From NCBI RefSeq assembly GCF_009727055.1, contig NC_052353.1, positions 40,300,830-40,364,829 of the forward strand: a DNA stretch of 64,000 nucleotides. Reading direction: 5' to 3'. Of the stretch, positions 1-11,537 are shown in pieces. The position numbers were made by a program, and so were the translations under genes. Within the stretch, counting starts at the first letter, position 1. The number at the start of each line of letters is the position of its first letter. The notes below the pieces were generated by a model that was given only the letters and a program-made list of their open reading frames with translations, did no database searches and was not told the DNA's origin. The DNA is from Benincasa hispida. Lineage: Eukaryota > Streptophyta > Magnoliopsida > Cucurbitales > Cucurbitaceae.

Positions 1-677
1 TATAGGATGATCAGAGGGATTGTAGGCCCAATTCTGAGCATACGATGAAATTCTATGTTGACATGTGTATATGGTCGAGTTATATTGGGTTTAAGGAATG
101 CTTTTTAGAACTTTGTTGTGGCTTATGTGGATTTATTCCTTATTTTGTTTGAGTAAATCTATGATCATGCCATTTTACTGTTTATTATGTTGATACTCAT
201 GTTTTGACATTTAGTTGAGCATTTCAATATTCTGGTACCTATTTACATCTAAAATTATTTTTAACAGGTTTTCAAAAGAAAAACCTATGTTCATATTAAA
301 ATCATCATTCACTTTACTTCCTAGCTCATGTTTTCCAAATGTTTTGTTCTCTCCCTCCAGGTAGTGAAGAAAAAACGTTTTGGGGTGCCGCTTGAGGTCA
401 AGTCTGTCACATTACAAGATTAATTCTTTGTCTTAGTTATTGAAGGTCTTTAAAGTCTAGTTGTGGGTATTGAAGTTGGGAATTTGTAAATATAAGATGT
501 ATAAATATTAAAACTTGATTGTAATAAAGTAAACTATTTTTAATTAAGTAATCTTCTGGATTTTTTAAGTTGTGGGAAAAATAGGTTAGAGTGGTTAGTA
601 GGTACCACAAAAGGCCGGTATTGCTGTCTTCACACCTCATTCTAGGTGAAAAAGGTAAACTCGGGAGGGGTGTGACA
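1..677 (+). repeat. Gypsy LTR, 3' part (5' end outside window)
   Basis: The stretch ends in GGGGTGTGACA at 677 and is followed four bases on by a tRNA-Met-type primer site, as expected for a left LTR on the + strand. It aligns by eye with 23486-25668: both carry 'atgatcatgccat', 'ctccaggtag' and 'ttgtaataaagtaaacta' in the same order. The start lies outside the window. The pair may be the two LTRs of one element later split by other insertions; that is inference. Confidence 0.75.
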
Positions 678-680
678 AGC

Positions 681-692
681 TAATATCAGAGC
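681..692 (+). other. Primer-binding site, tRNA-iMet type, degenerate
   Basis: TAATATCAGAGC matches the plant initiator-Met primer site TGGTATCAGAGC at 10 of 12 positions and lies 3 bp after the LTR end at 677. Reverse transcription of the element would have started here. Mutations in both GG positions suggest an old, inactive copy. Confidence 0.65.
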
Positions 693-899
693 AAAGGTTT
701 ACGAAAAACCTAAGAGAGTTAGAAGAAGTTAGTCGAGTCAGATTAAAGAGTTTAGGAAGTTGAGGATTATGTGGTGGAAAGTAAATCCACGAGTTACAAA
801 AACTTGGGAAAAAATAGGTTGTGGAAACCTAGAGAGTCAGAATGGTTACAAAACCCTATGGAAATAGGCTGAAGGAAACATGGACTTGGCTAAAGTTGG

Positions 900-1850
900 G
901 TAAGTCTCAAAATATGGAAGTGTGAGGTAGAGAATTGAGTATATAAACAGGATAAGTAGTAAGAGATAGTATATTTCAAATTAACATTAGTTGATCTTTA
1001 TTGTAGAAACCATGCATCAAAATGGTGAACCTAGTAGGCAGTTCTAGACCAGAACTCAAAACGCTACCTTTGATTCAAGATTTGGGGAGATAAGAAGCAG
1101 CAAAGGAACTCACTATCCACACATTGAGATCAATTTAGGAAACCAAGTAATGTACTCCATATTGGGAATGCCTGAATTAAATAGGATACTAAGATGTCTA
1201 GGTTGTGGTAGAAACCACAGGGGACCATGCCTGCAAGGAACAAATATCTACTATAGATGTAGATAGGTAGGCCACATTAGGAAAAATTGTTCCTAATTTC
1301 AGCAACGAAATAGGGTTAAGCAAGAAAAGATACCTAGGGATAATCTATTACAACAACCTGCACTCGTTAGAAGTGGAAGTAGAAGATTTATACACGAGGT
1401 ATCATCTAGTAGGAACTTAAGGCCGGGGGAATCTAAAAATTCCGGTGCTCTAGTGACTTAGTGGGTTCTACAAAAGGCCTAGAGATGACTCGAAGAATCA
1501 TCATTGAGTTTGACAAGAAACCCCAATGCAAATGATGTGGTGGAGACCATGAGAAAATATGCTACTACTACCATCGATCTTGACATGTTCGCAAGGAATG
1601 CCCTCGACGAAGGCCAAGGAGAAAATGATTCAAATCCAAAAGAAGACATTCCTAATGTATTACTCAACGAGAGAAAGGTACCTTAGTTAAGCAATCAGTA
1701 GGGGAGAAAGAACAACTAAGGAAAAAGCTGAAGGATTTTAGGTATCAGAGAGGGAAAGGAGGAAAAGTGCTAAGAAGTTTGCAGAAGAAAAATATGTGAT
1801 AATGAATATATTTAGTGGCTGTTATAACACAAATATAGACATAGTTTAAA
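900..1850 (+). pseudogene. Gypsy gag remnant with paired zinc-knuckle motif
   Basis: Gag is the nucleocapsid/capsid polyprotein that packages retroelement RNA in cytoplasmic particles. At 1195-1290 one frame reads C-x2-C-x3-H-x3-C followed 14 residues later by YxRC-x4-H-x4-C. That is the double knuckle usual in Gypsy gag of the Tekay/Del/CRM group. The first Cys of the second knuckle is Tyr and an in-frame TAG interrupts it. No open frame longer than about 60 codons survives. The fragment follows a Gypsy LTR and primer site, the correct order for a 5' end. Protease and pol are absent: Copia integrase sequence takes over by about 1925. The 1300-1850 part is too decayed to assign beyond its position. 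Confidence 0.6.
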
Positions 1851-1924
1851 CCAAAGAAGATTGACGTTCTTTTTGGTCAATTCTAGTCCTATTTTAAGGA
1901 TGAAATTCACAAAAATGGTTACGA

Positions 1925-3490
1925 TTGGACATGGTTCGTTCGATGATGTGTTACGCTTTCTTATTGGACTCATTTTGGAGTTCTGCAGTGGAAACTGCAG
2001 TATATATACTCAATTGTGTTACTTCCAAGAGTGTTGCGAGAACACCTCTGGAGTTGTGGAATGAGAGTAAAACTAGTTTACGTCACTTCTACATATAGGG
2101 TTGCCTAGCATATGTGCTTGAGGCTAATCCAAAGAAATTGGAATCACGGTCAAGGTTGTGCCTCTAGGCTACCCCAAAGGTATACGAGGGGATTACTTTT
2201 ATGATCCGTTGGAAAACAGAGTGTTTGTTTCTATGAATGTTACATTCCTTGAGGATGATCATATGAGGGAGCATAGTCCATGTAGTAAGGTCGTGTTACG
2301 TGAGCTTTTCAACAAAACTACTGAAACTTCAACAAGAGTTGTTGAAGGACTTGCTTCATCAGCAATAGTTGTTAATGATAGTTCATCTGGTAAGTTGGTT
2401 CCACCTCAAGAGTTGAGGAAACCTCGACGCAGTGGGAGGGTTGCGAACCCATCTGTTTGCTATCTGGGTTTCACGAAAATCCTGGCTATGGTAGCCGATG
2501 GCGACATTGAGGATCTGCTGTCTTATCAGAAGGCAATGAAAAATGTTGACGGAGATGAATGGGTAAAAGCCATGGATCTCGAAATGGATTCGATGTACTT
2601 CAACTCAGTATGGGACCTTGTAGATCAGCTTAATAGGGTAAGATCTATAGGTTGTAAATGGATCTATAAGAGGAAACATGGTGCTGATGGGATGGTGCAA
2701 ACTTTCAAGGCTCGACTTGTGGCAAAGAGTTATACCCAGGTGGAGGGAGTCGACTATGAGGAGACTTTCTTGCCTCTTACCATGTTAAAGTCAATCTGCA
2801 TCCTCCTGTCCATTGCCGCTTATTATGATTATGAGATTTGGCAAATGGACTTCAAGATGGCCTTTGTAAATTGCAATCTTGAGGAGACCATTTATATGGT
2901 GCAGCTCGAGGGATTCATTGCCCAAGGTCAAGAGCAAGAAATTTGTAAACTGAATCGGTCCATTTATGGGCTGAAACAAGCATCTTGATCTTGGAATATT
3001 CGGTTTAATTATGCGATCAAATCGTATGGCTTTGACCAAAATGTTGATGAGCCTTGTGTCTACAAGAAGATAGTCAACAGTTCAGTAGTTTTCTTAGTGT
3101 TGTATGTAGACGATATCCTACTCATCGGGAATGATGTTGGACTATCGACTGTAGTTAAAAACTGGCTAATGACCCAATTTCAAATGAAAAATTTAGGAAA
3201 GGCTCAATTTATTATGGGTATACAAATTTTTCGAGATCGTAAGAATAAAGTGCTAACGTTGTCTCAGGCATCGTACATTGACAAGATGTTGCTTAAGTAC
3301 TCGATGCAAGACTCCAAAAAGGGCTTATTTCCATTCAGGCATGGAGTTACTTTGTCTAAGAAAATGTGTCCTAAGATGCCTCAAGAGGTTGAGGAGATGA
3401 GATGAGTCCCATATGCATCTGTCATTGATAGTTTGATGTATGCGATGCTCTATACTAGGCCAGACATCTGTTTTGTTGTACTAGGCTAGA
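1925..3490 (+). pseudogene. Copia pol fragment A: integrase C-terminus to reverse transcriptase
   Basis: Derived from a Ty1/Copia polyprotein. From about 1925 the sequence matches the integrase C-terminal region of the sister copy at 6835. A 4-base loss near 2164 shifts the frame, and then 2158-2988 is open for 276 codons. It contains the linker (GYPKGIRG, RRSGRV), the start of reverse transcriptase (WIYKRKH, KARLVAKSYTQVEGVDYEETF) and the first catalytic-palm segment (WQMDFKMAF). TGA at 2986-2988 and TGA at 3403-3405 sit where sister copies have Arg (SRSW, MRRVPYA). Between them the same frame keeps the catalytic YVDD box (3103-3114). The element has no gag or early integrase upstream and no RNase H downstream, so it is dead. 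Homology stops near 3490. Confidence 0.88.
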
Positions 3491-3494
3491 AAAT

Positions 3495-3649
3495 TCTTTA
3501 CCGATGTGCGTCGTGAGGGTAAGATGTCTAAAACACCTTTTACCGAAAAAGGTTATTAAGCCAAATAGCCTCTAGAATTAGTACATTCTAACCTCTGTGG
3601 TTCTATAAATATGCGAGCCAGGGGAGGCTATGAGTATTTTATGAGTTTT
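3495..3649 (+). pseudogene. Copia pol fragment B, part 1: integrase zinc-domain end
   Basis: This short stretch encodes, with stops, the region just before the integrase core (GKMSKTPFTEKG, PLELVHSNLC, RARGGYEYFMSF). It is cut at 3649 by a 2,925-bp insertion, and the same reading frame resumes at 6580 with TDNYSRYGYVYLM after removal of the insert and one copy of GTTTT. It directly follows fragment A of the same Copia family, so the two copies are in head-to-tail order, but integrase here restarts earlier in the protein than A did. Confidence 0.82.
3645..3649 (+). repeat. Target-site duplication GTTTT, left copy
   Basis: GTTTT at 3645-3649 is repeated at 6575-6579. Five-base duplications are the signature of LTR retrotransposon integrase. 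Deleting one copy plus the insert restores a continuous integrase frame. Confidence 0.88.
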
Positions 3650-6574
3650 TGTCACACCCCGCTCCAGATTACCCTCTTAACCTGGATGGAATGGTGACTG
3701 CAGCAGTTACCAATCCTTTTGCTGGCACTTACTGCCTATCTAACCTATTAAATTTTGTTCAAACCCTGAATACATACATATCATCGATATACATACATAA
3801 TAACTCAGAACTTAAGACATTTACATTACAGGGTTTCGCAGCATTATCCACACATGAATATTACAATTTAATGAGCCCCATCTAGAATACTAGTCACTAG
3901 ACAGACATATGTGTACTAACTAATATAGGTCTTCAATTACGCTTCCTCCAACCTAATTCTTTGAGTGGCAGAGCAGCAGCAAAAAAGTATTTTGGGAACT
4001 GACCGCTACCTGAAAAGGAAAACATTTGAAAACATGAGCTAGAAGCCCAGTGAGTGACTTAATAAAAACATAAATCTCATGCTTAAACTGAAAGCTCGAA
4101 AACATAATATTGGAACTAAAATATGCCCAGCAAACATGTATATAAAACCTTTAAAACCATTGTATCTGAAACCTGAATCTTAATTGAGACCCTTACTTCG
4201 ATCTCTTCATATTGAACTATGGCTAGGAGAGACCCTTACGTCGATCTCTTTAAATATACCGTTGGGCATCTCAAGAAACTTCCTCTAAACATAAACATTG
4301 ATAACTACTCTTAAACACCATTAAACATCATTATTCCCTAGTTGAAAACGAGCATACATCGCTCTAATTCCCAACGTCTGTTACCTGCCAAGAGACCCAT
4401 ACTTCAGCCTCCCTTTGCTGGTATATGGCCTAGGAGACCTATACTTCGGCTCCTCATTCAGAACTGCCTACGGAACGTAGAGTTTACTATGTACAGTGAA
4501 CACCTTAAGTACATTTATTTAGATACCTTCCTTACCTTCAGTATCCGGCTCACTTAAGCTATCAAGTTCTCGAAGAGCATTAAAAGAATAATTCTCAAAT
4601 ATAGCATAGAAAACTCTTTAGGATACCTTCTCCACCTTTAGTATCCCTTTTCATTATGTTTAGAAATACCAATGCATGTACTTTGACAACCTTAGGTATT
4701 TAAAACATAGTACATGAAGCTTCATTCAACCTTAGCTTTAACCCTAACGCATGCTTTATACTTTGTAAAATAAGTTGGCTTAAAGCATGTTGAACTACTT
4801 GTAAAAACTATTAGCATGCATTAGATATGAAAAACATACTTGGAAAACTCATACATTAGTAACATCATGCGTTGATAAACATTCATAAGCATTAGCAATT
4901 CCAAACTATCCTTCTAGCCTATGAGAAGATATGTCTGCCTTTATCCTTAGTTGAGAGTGAACTACTTGATCTAACCCTCAATGTCAACCTTAGTCGGGGA
5001 GAACCCTTTTGCTCAATCCCTCGACGTCGTATTACCTACGTGCACGTGGTTATAACTGAGTACCATCATCCTTAGGTACTTGACTAGGATACCTTTTCAT
5101 TGTCCTTCAGCATCCTTAGGATACCTTCTCATTGTCCTTCAGTATCCTTGGGATACCTTCTCATTGTCCTTCAGTATCCGTCATATAAATAGTCATAAAC
5201 ATTTAGTTGAACACTAAGGCTTAGTGCTCAAATCATCATACTAGTTCATCCATCATACTAGTTCTTCATAAAAATGGAGATACTAAAATATGCTGAAAGT
5301 ATTTGGACAAGATAACATATTTAAATCATGTCAATTTCCATGGAAAACATGCTTTACTTAGCATGAGAAATAACTTCAAACATATGTTTCTTGGCACTTC
5401 ATTTAAACACTTAGCATGAGAAATAACTTCAAAAAAATCATAGTTTCTAAATCATTAAAACATTAATTCATCACATAGTCATTCACAGCTCGTCGGGGCT
5501 CTTGGCGGGTTATATGCCTCTTTTAGCTCTTCTTGGCCTGAAAGGACATAATTCCTGATTAAACTACTTAGATCTCTTAGCAAAATACCTCAAATAGTTC
5601 ATTTACTAATAGAACTTTCTTAAAGAAAAACACATTGCAAGCGAGACAACCATTCTGAGTAATCCATTCTCATGAGCGAGATCTTCCTTATGAGCGAGAT
5701 CCTCATGATTGAGATCAAGCTTTTCCTGGCAAACTTTCATCCTAGCGATACTCACCTTATCAGCAAGATTCAACCCAATTTCTAGCGACATTTCCTTCTT
5801 GAGCGAGATCTTCATCATAAAATTAGCGAGATTATCATCCTGAGCGAGATCCTTATCCTCCACATCTCGTTCTCACTCTTCACGGTGAGCTTTTTGCTTG
5901 TTCTTCCCAAGCAGCCGTCTGCTTCTATACAGATTCTCTGTTTCAACTTCAAAAATTCATAACTCAAAATCCTGAATTCTTTTCAAGAAACTTCCTTCTA
6001 AAACTTGTTTAAAATTGAGTTATTTTCTTACTTCAAAACTTCAACAAAAAATTCTTTATGGTTTGACCTGGAGCTTCTAATCTTCACCTTGGGTTCTGAT
6101 TAATCCGAGGTTCTGCCTCTTCTACAAATTCCTCACTTTTTGTTCTTCTTCTCCTACAATCTTTCTCCAGAAAGACAACCTCAAAAACTAGATTCTCCCA
6201 GCTTTTAAATGGCACTGATTTCACTAAATTTGCTCATGTAGATTGTCGGAACCAAGCTTTTGAAGTTCATCTTTCTTTTAATCTTCCTACCACTCCCGAG
6301 TTCAAGGATTATCTGCCACGTCACCCCACATTTAGTGCCTCCAGCACAAGCCAATAGGGTTTCCTTATTAAGTATGTTTTTATTTTCCTTTCTCCAAACT
6401 TCTATAAATAACATGGATTTTCACTTATTAAATTATTTAATATATCATTCATTTGGTTAAACATACTTGTCTAGGAAATTTAGAATTCGGGGTTTACACA
6501 TGGCTTCATTTAGCTCATTAGAAAACATCACATTACTTACTCTTACTTAAAGTAATTAGGGTTCGGGTTTTACA
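3650..6574 (-). mobile_element. Solo LTR of a Tekay/Del-like Gypsy element
   Basis: On the minus strand the unit starts TGTAAAACCCGAACCC (at 6574) and ends GGGGTGTGACA (at 3650), the TG...CA ends of Gypsy LTRs of this kind. It is flanked by GTTTT on both sides. No gag, pol, internal primer site or second LTR is present in 2,925 bp, so a solo LTR left by recombination fits best. A very diverged non-coding element is the alternative. It holds three 32-bp tandem units at 5087-5182 and a degenerate GAGCGAGAT-rich stretch at 5660-5860. Frames within it are short and I do not call them genes. Confidence 0.8.
5087..5182. repeat. Three tandem 32-bp units inside the solo LTR
   Basis: Units start at 5087, 5119 and 5151, each beginning GGATACCTT and carrying CATTGTCCTTCAG. 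Two or three bases differ between units. Looser relatives of the motif occur nearby (about 4530 and 4620), so the LTR expanded by local duplication. Confidence 0.85.
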
Positions 6575-7831
6575 GTTTTACTGATAATTACTCTAGGTAT
6601 GGATATGTTTATCTGATGTAATGGAAGTCTGAATCCTTTAAAAGTTCAAAAAGTTCAAGGCTAAAGTTGAAAATGCATTGGATAGACGAATTAAGACACT
6701 TCGATCGAATCAAGGTGGAGAGTTTCTGGATTCGGGGTTCCATGACTATTTGATAGAACATGGAATTATTTTCCAACTTTCAGCGTTGGGTACACCTCAG
6801 TAGAATGGTGTAGCGGAGAAGAGAAACAAAACCTTGTTAGACATGGTTCGTTCGATGATGAGTTACGTTTCCTTATCGGACTCGTTTTGGGGTTTTGCAA
6901 TGGAGACTACAGTATATATACTCAACTATTTTCCTTCCAAGAGTGTTGCGACAATACCTCTAGAGTTGTGGAACGAGAATAAAGCTAGTTTACGTCACTT
7001 CCGCATATGGGGTTGCCCAGCATATGTGCTTGAGGCTAATCCAAAGAAATTGGATCCACGGTCGAGGTTGTGCCTCTTTGTAGGCTACCCCAAAGGTACA
7101 CGAGGGGGTTACTTTTATGATCCGTAGGAAAACAGAGTGTTTGTTTCTACGAATGTTACATTCCTTGAGGAGGACCATATTAAGAAGCACAGTCTATGTA
7201 GTAAGGTCGTGTTACGTAGCTTTCCAACGAAACTATTGAAACTTCAACAAGAGATGTTGAAGGACCTGCTTCACCAGCAAGAGTTGTTGATGATAGTTTA
7301 TCTGGTAGGTCGGTTCCACATCAAGAGTTAAGGGAACCTCAATGCAGTGGGAGGGTTGCAAACCCACCTGTTCGTTATCTGGGTTTCACAGAAATCCTGG
7401 CTATGGTAGCCGATGGCGACATTGAGGATCCGTTGTCTTATCAGAAGGCAATGGAGGATGATGGCCGGAATGAATGGGTCAAAGCCATGGATCTCGAAAT
7501 GGAGTCGATGTACTTCAACTCACTATGGGATTTTGTAGATCAACCTTATGGGGTAAGACCTATAGGTTGTAAATGGACCTACAAGAGGAAACGGGGTACC
7601 GATGGGAAGATGTAAACCTTCAAGGCTCGACTTGTGTCAAAGGGTTTACCCAGGTGGAGGGAGTCGACTATGAGGAAACTTTCTTGCCTGTTGCTATGTT
7701 GAAGTTGTTTTACATCCTCTTATCCATTGCTGCTTATTATGATTATGAGATTTGGCAAATGGACATCAAGACGGCCTTTCTAAATGGCAATCTTGGGGAA
7801 ATCATTTATATGGTGTAGCCTGAGGGATTCA
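6575..7831 (+). pseudogene. Copia pol fragment B, part 2: integrase core to reverse transcriptase
   Basis: Continuation of the integrase interrupted at 3649. It shows the core start (TDNYSRYGYVYLM), the catalytic-region block with NQGGEF, the NGVAEKRN block with its catalytic Glu (about 6805-6825), and the C-terminal part open at 6834-7127 (LLDMVRSMMSY, WGCPAYVLEANPKKLD, LFVGYPKGTRGGYF). Reverse transcriptase follows (RPIGCKWTYKRKRG, DYEETFLPVAM, WQMDIKTAFLNGNL). Stops stand where sister copies have Gln: LM*WKSE, TPQ*NGVAE, KM*TF and MV*PEG. There are also small frameshifts near 7205-7260 and 7620-7650. The sequence passes directly into a Copia LTR interior at about 7832, before the YVDD box, so pol is truncated and inactive. 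Confidence 0.88.
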
Positions 7832-8940
7832 TTAGTGGAATGCCTGGTATTAATGGATGGTGGATCTCGTGGCTAAATAGTTTAGTCAGCTATTCATATA
7901 CCGTTGGAGCTTCGAGCCATAGGTCCATAAGGTCCCCTTGGTAGCTCTATGGATTCAAGTTGAGAATCAGTTTTTTGGTCAGTTTGAAATGTTCAAATTG
8001 ATAAGAGGGAGTTCGATTATATATTATATGACTGAATTGGTTAATTATATATTATATGATTGACTTTATGTATGAGATACATTAATGGAGGAAAATGGAT
8101 ATAAATATGATTTTATCTAGTGGAGGAGAAAACACTATGGTATATATGTGATATTAAACCATAGGTTAATGAATATAATATGATTATATTTATTATTTAA
8201 TTTTGGACAATTATAGGATAATTGTGCTGACATTTTCTCCGTAACCGTGTGTTAGTGGGAGGTTTAATTCAGTTTTTGTAACTAAAGAATAAAATGAAAA
8301 TCATTTTCATTTTGCAAAGAGATCATATAATTCGCTCACGAGTTGTATACAACCTATCGCATAGCAAACCGAGAGACTACACGATCATATACACGCGCGC
8401 CTCTTTCTAAAAAATCACATAAGTTTTTCTAAACGATTTTCTAACGCCCGAGCATTTATTAGACGATCTTCTATACGATCGCAACCTATTTACTACATGA
8501 TCGTGCACTTTCTTCTAAATGATCAAGCATCATCTATGTGATAGACTCAACCCTCTCCCACTTATTTAGTCGTTGTATACGATCTTTGATTCCTTCTTCC
8601 TTCTACCAAATCCAACATAGCTCACACTTCTGGATTCTCACACTGAGAATATCGAGGGTTCTAAGTGGTGGTGTTATCCCCATTCTTGTGTTTGTGTGGA
8701 GGCCGTTCGTGGATAGACGACCGGTGTTTTGGTGAACAATTTCTTGGATGTTCCAGCGGGTGCGAGAGGAACAGTCCCTTGGAGAGAATGAGATTTTCTT
8801 TGGAGAAGTGTTCTTCAATTGGTACGTATCTCTTATCTTTGTTATTTATTATTCAAGCATGCCGGTAATTTGTAGTTTCTTGCATATTTATTCTAGTAGA
8901 TATGTGGTAATTCTGTCACAATGTATTTGAAACGATCAGC
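7832..8940 (+). repeat. Copia LTR fragment, + orientation
   Basis: This is the reverse-orientation counterpart of LTRs at 20190-22180 and 55823-57760. It shares 'tggagcttcgagccataggtcc', the AT-rich 'tatattatatga' block and the downstream 'gtggtggtgtta' block. It lacks the LTR start (TGTTGGGG) and fuses to the reverse transcriptase of fragment B at a short shared 'ttagtgg', which suggests deletion by short-homology joining. The 8330-8530 part is rich in CGATCG/ACGATC palindromes. Frames in 8538-8930 are shadows of this repeat. Confidence 0.75.
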
Positions 8941-8975
8941 TTTCACTCAGAGGTACACTTATATAAGAGTTCCTT

Positions 8976-9769
8976 CACTTCTTGTATACACAAGGCTCAT
9001 CAACATTTTGATCAAAGCCATAAGATTTTATCGCAGTATCAAACCTTATGTTCCAAGATCGAGAAGCTTGTTTCATTCCATAAATATAACGATTAAGCTT
9101 GCAAACCTTTTGCTCTCGACCTTGGGTTATGTATCCCTCGGGCTGCACCATGTAAATGGTCTCCTCAAGATTGTCATTCAGAAAAGCAGTCTTAACATCC
9201 ATTTGCCATCTTGACATCCATTTGCCAAGTCTCATAGTCATAATATGAGGCAATGTATAGGAGGATCTGGATAGACTTAAGTATGGAAACAGGCGATAAA
9301 GTCTCCTTATAGTTAACTTCCTCTACCTGGGTATAACCCTTTGCCACCAGTCTAGCCTTAAAAGTTTGCACCTTCCCATTAGCATCTCGTTTCCTCTTGT
9401 AGATCCATTTACAACCTATAGGTTTAACTCCATCAGGTTGATCTATAAGATCCCATATGGAATTTAAGTATATAAACTCCATTTTCAGATTCATGGCTTT
9501 GATCCATTCATCTCTATCAATATCCTCCATTGTCTTACATAAGACAATGGATCCTAAACGCCATCAGCTACCATAGCCAAGATTTCAGTTAAACCCATAT
9601 AGCGAATAAGTGGGTTTGTAACCCTCCCACTACGTCGAGGTTCCCTCAACACTTGAGGTGGATTTGACCTACTAGATGAACCTACATTAACAACTATTAT
9701 TGAGGTACTAGGTTCTTCAACAACCCTTGTTGAAGATTCAATAGTTTCTTTGGAAATTTCATTCAACAC
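8976..9769 (-). pseudogene. Copia C reverse transcriptase, minus strand
   Basis: The minus strand encodes, from 9769 downward, the integrase-RT linker (EPRRSGRVTNPLIRYMG), the start of reverse transcriptase (WIYKRKRDANGKVQTFKARLVAKGYTQ in pieces) and the first palm block (WQMDVKTAFLNDNLEE). It continues to GFDQNVDEPCVYKK near 8976 and then stops. The YVDD block and RNase H are missing. An 'acatccatttgcca' motif repeated 19 bases apart (9195-9208 and 9214-9227) adds 19 bases and shifts the frame in the middle of the palm. It is the same family as fragments A, B and D. The 3' truncation abuts the plus-strand LTR piece at 7832-8940, so the element is inactive. Confidence 0.87.
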
Positions 9770-9778
9770 AATCTTACT

Positions 9779-10850
9779 TTAAGGTCCGTGCTCCCTTATG
9801 TGGTCTTCCTCAAGAAAAGTAGCATTTGTCGATACAAATACTTTATTTTCTTTAGGATCAAAGAAGTAACCACCTCTTATTCCTTTGGGGTAGCCTACAA
9901 ATAGGCACAACCTTGAACATGGTTCCAATTTCTTAGGATTAGCCTCAAGCACATGTGCTGGGCAACCCCATATTCTGAAATGGTGTAAACTAGCTTTATG
10001 ATCATTCCATAACTCCAAAGGTGTTCTCGCAATACTCTTGGATGAAACGCAATTCAGGATGTATGCTGCAGTCTCTATTGCATAACCCCAAAATGAGTCT
10101 GGTAAGGAAGCGTAACTCATCAAAGACCGAACCATGTCCAACAAAAGTGATGAAATATTCATAACCTCCCCTAGCTTTTACATTCATCGGACTACAGAGG
10201 TCTGAATCTTCTAGCACTAGAGGTTCTTTGGCCCTATGACCTTTTCAAGTAAAAATCCTTTTAGTCATATTGCCTTCAAAGCATGACTCATACATAGATA
10301 AAGAATTTTCTTCTAACTCGTTTAGAAGTCCATTCTTCACTAACCTTTCAATCCTATTGAGATTAATGTGTCCTAGTCTTAAGTGCAAAAGTTGGGCATT
10401 TCTTTAGGAGAAATTATAAGTTTCTTATGTTGAGTTACAATAGTTTAAAACATTTCTATATTATGGAGGGCATTTGTTACTAAGGGCCTTAGCACATACA
10501 AATTGTTTTCCAGTTTTGCAGAACATATATCAACACCATTATTTGTAATAAACACTTTATTGAAAGAAAAATTGATATTATATGATTGTTCTAACAAGCA
10601 CTTTACAAAAACTAAGTTCCTTTTTAAATCAGGAACTACATATACATTTTTTAAATACAAGAAATTTGTTCTGTAAAGTCAACCAAAGGCATCCCACTGC
10701 CACAATTGAGACAACGTGCCCGGTTCCAACTCACATCATCATCTCACCAACATCTAGTTGCCGCCAGGTACTAATTCTCAAAAATGAAGAACAAACATAG
10801 TTAGTGTCCCCAGAGTCAATAATCTAGGCAGAATCATCATTCTCAACTAA
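9779..10850 (-). pseudogene. Copia C protease and integrase, minus strand
   Basis: Read on the minus strand from about 10850 down. First is a protease remnant with IIDSG (aspartic protease active motif), preceded by an in-frame TAG. A domain of the kind before integrase follows (KNVYVVPDLKRNLVFVKCLLEQ). Next is a zinc-domain remnant, then the integrase core start (CSPMNVKARGGYEYFITF). After this the catalytic middle of integrase is missing: GYEYFITFVGH runs directly into LLDMVRSLMSYASLPDSFWGY, so about 100 residues were deleted. The C-terminal portion is open at 9779-10162. An integrase without its catalytic core cannot work. Confidence 0.85.
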
Positions 10851-10859
10851 ACAAGTTTC

Positions 10860-11537
10860 CAACACATGCAAATCATATTTACCTTCTTTGAACTTCTTCT
10901 TTTCTGCCAAATATCTGTGGTAGTTCCTCTTCTAGTGCTCATTTTGGTTGCAATGAAAACATTTTCTTTTGTCAACCTTTACAGGTTGTCTACCCCTCGG
11001 TACAGCAACAACTGGGTTAGCAGCCTTCCCCTTTCCACTATTCACCTTCTTCCACTTTTTGGTGCCAGAGGAAGAAGGTACAGACTTAGTTCCAGAGATC
11101 GAACCTTTATGGAACTTTTTGGAAGATGAAGCAACATTTGCTTCACCCTTTTTCTCTTTTCTTTTCAACAAGGAATGGAAGGTTTGTAGCTCATTGAGCA
11201 GGGTAGTCAGGTTGTAGTCAATCCTATTCATAACAACATTGCTACAGAAGTGCAGAAAACTTTTAGGTAAAAATTCCAGTATTATGCTTATCTAGTTGGC
11301 CTCATCGACGCTTGACCCATTCATCTCCACCCCGTTGAGAACATGTTTTCGAACAGATGCCCCCTCTTGCATATGGGCATTGAAGATATACTTGAGAGCG
11401 TCATGCTTGAGCTGTGCAGACGGTTGTCCGAACATTCCCCTCAAGGACTCCATGATCTCACGTGTTGTGAGCATGAGCTCATGCTCCAACGCTCAAATGC
11501 TTTCCGAACATTTCAAGAAGCATTGATAGGTAGAAGT
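10860..11537 (-). pseudogene. Copia C gag, minus strand, truncated at its start
   Basis: Gag capsid/nucleocapsid remnant. The minus-strand frame at 10932-11231 has NRIDYNLTTLLNELQTF, a Lys/Ser-rich linker and the beginning of a zinc knuckle (KCFHCNQNEH, C-x2-C-x4-H). An earlier gag block lies at 11292-11489 (LRGMFGQPSAQLKHDALKYIFNAHMQEG). It matches the gag of element D at 60978-61707 domain by domain. The N-terminus is lost at 11537, where a plus-strand LTR start (TGTTGGGG) begins. The preserved order gag-protease-integrase-RT runs from 11537 down to 8976. Confidence 0.85.
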
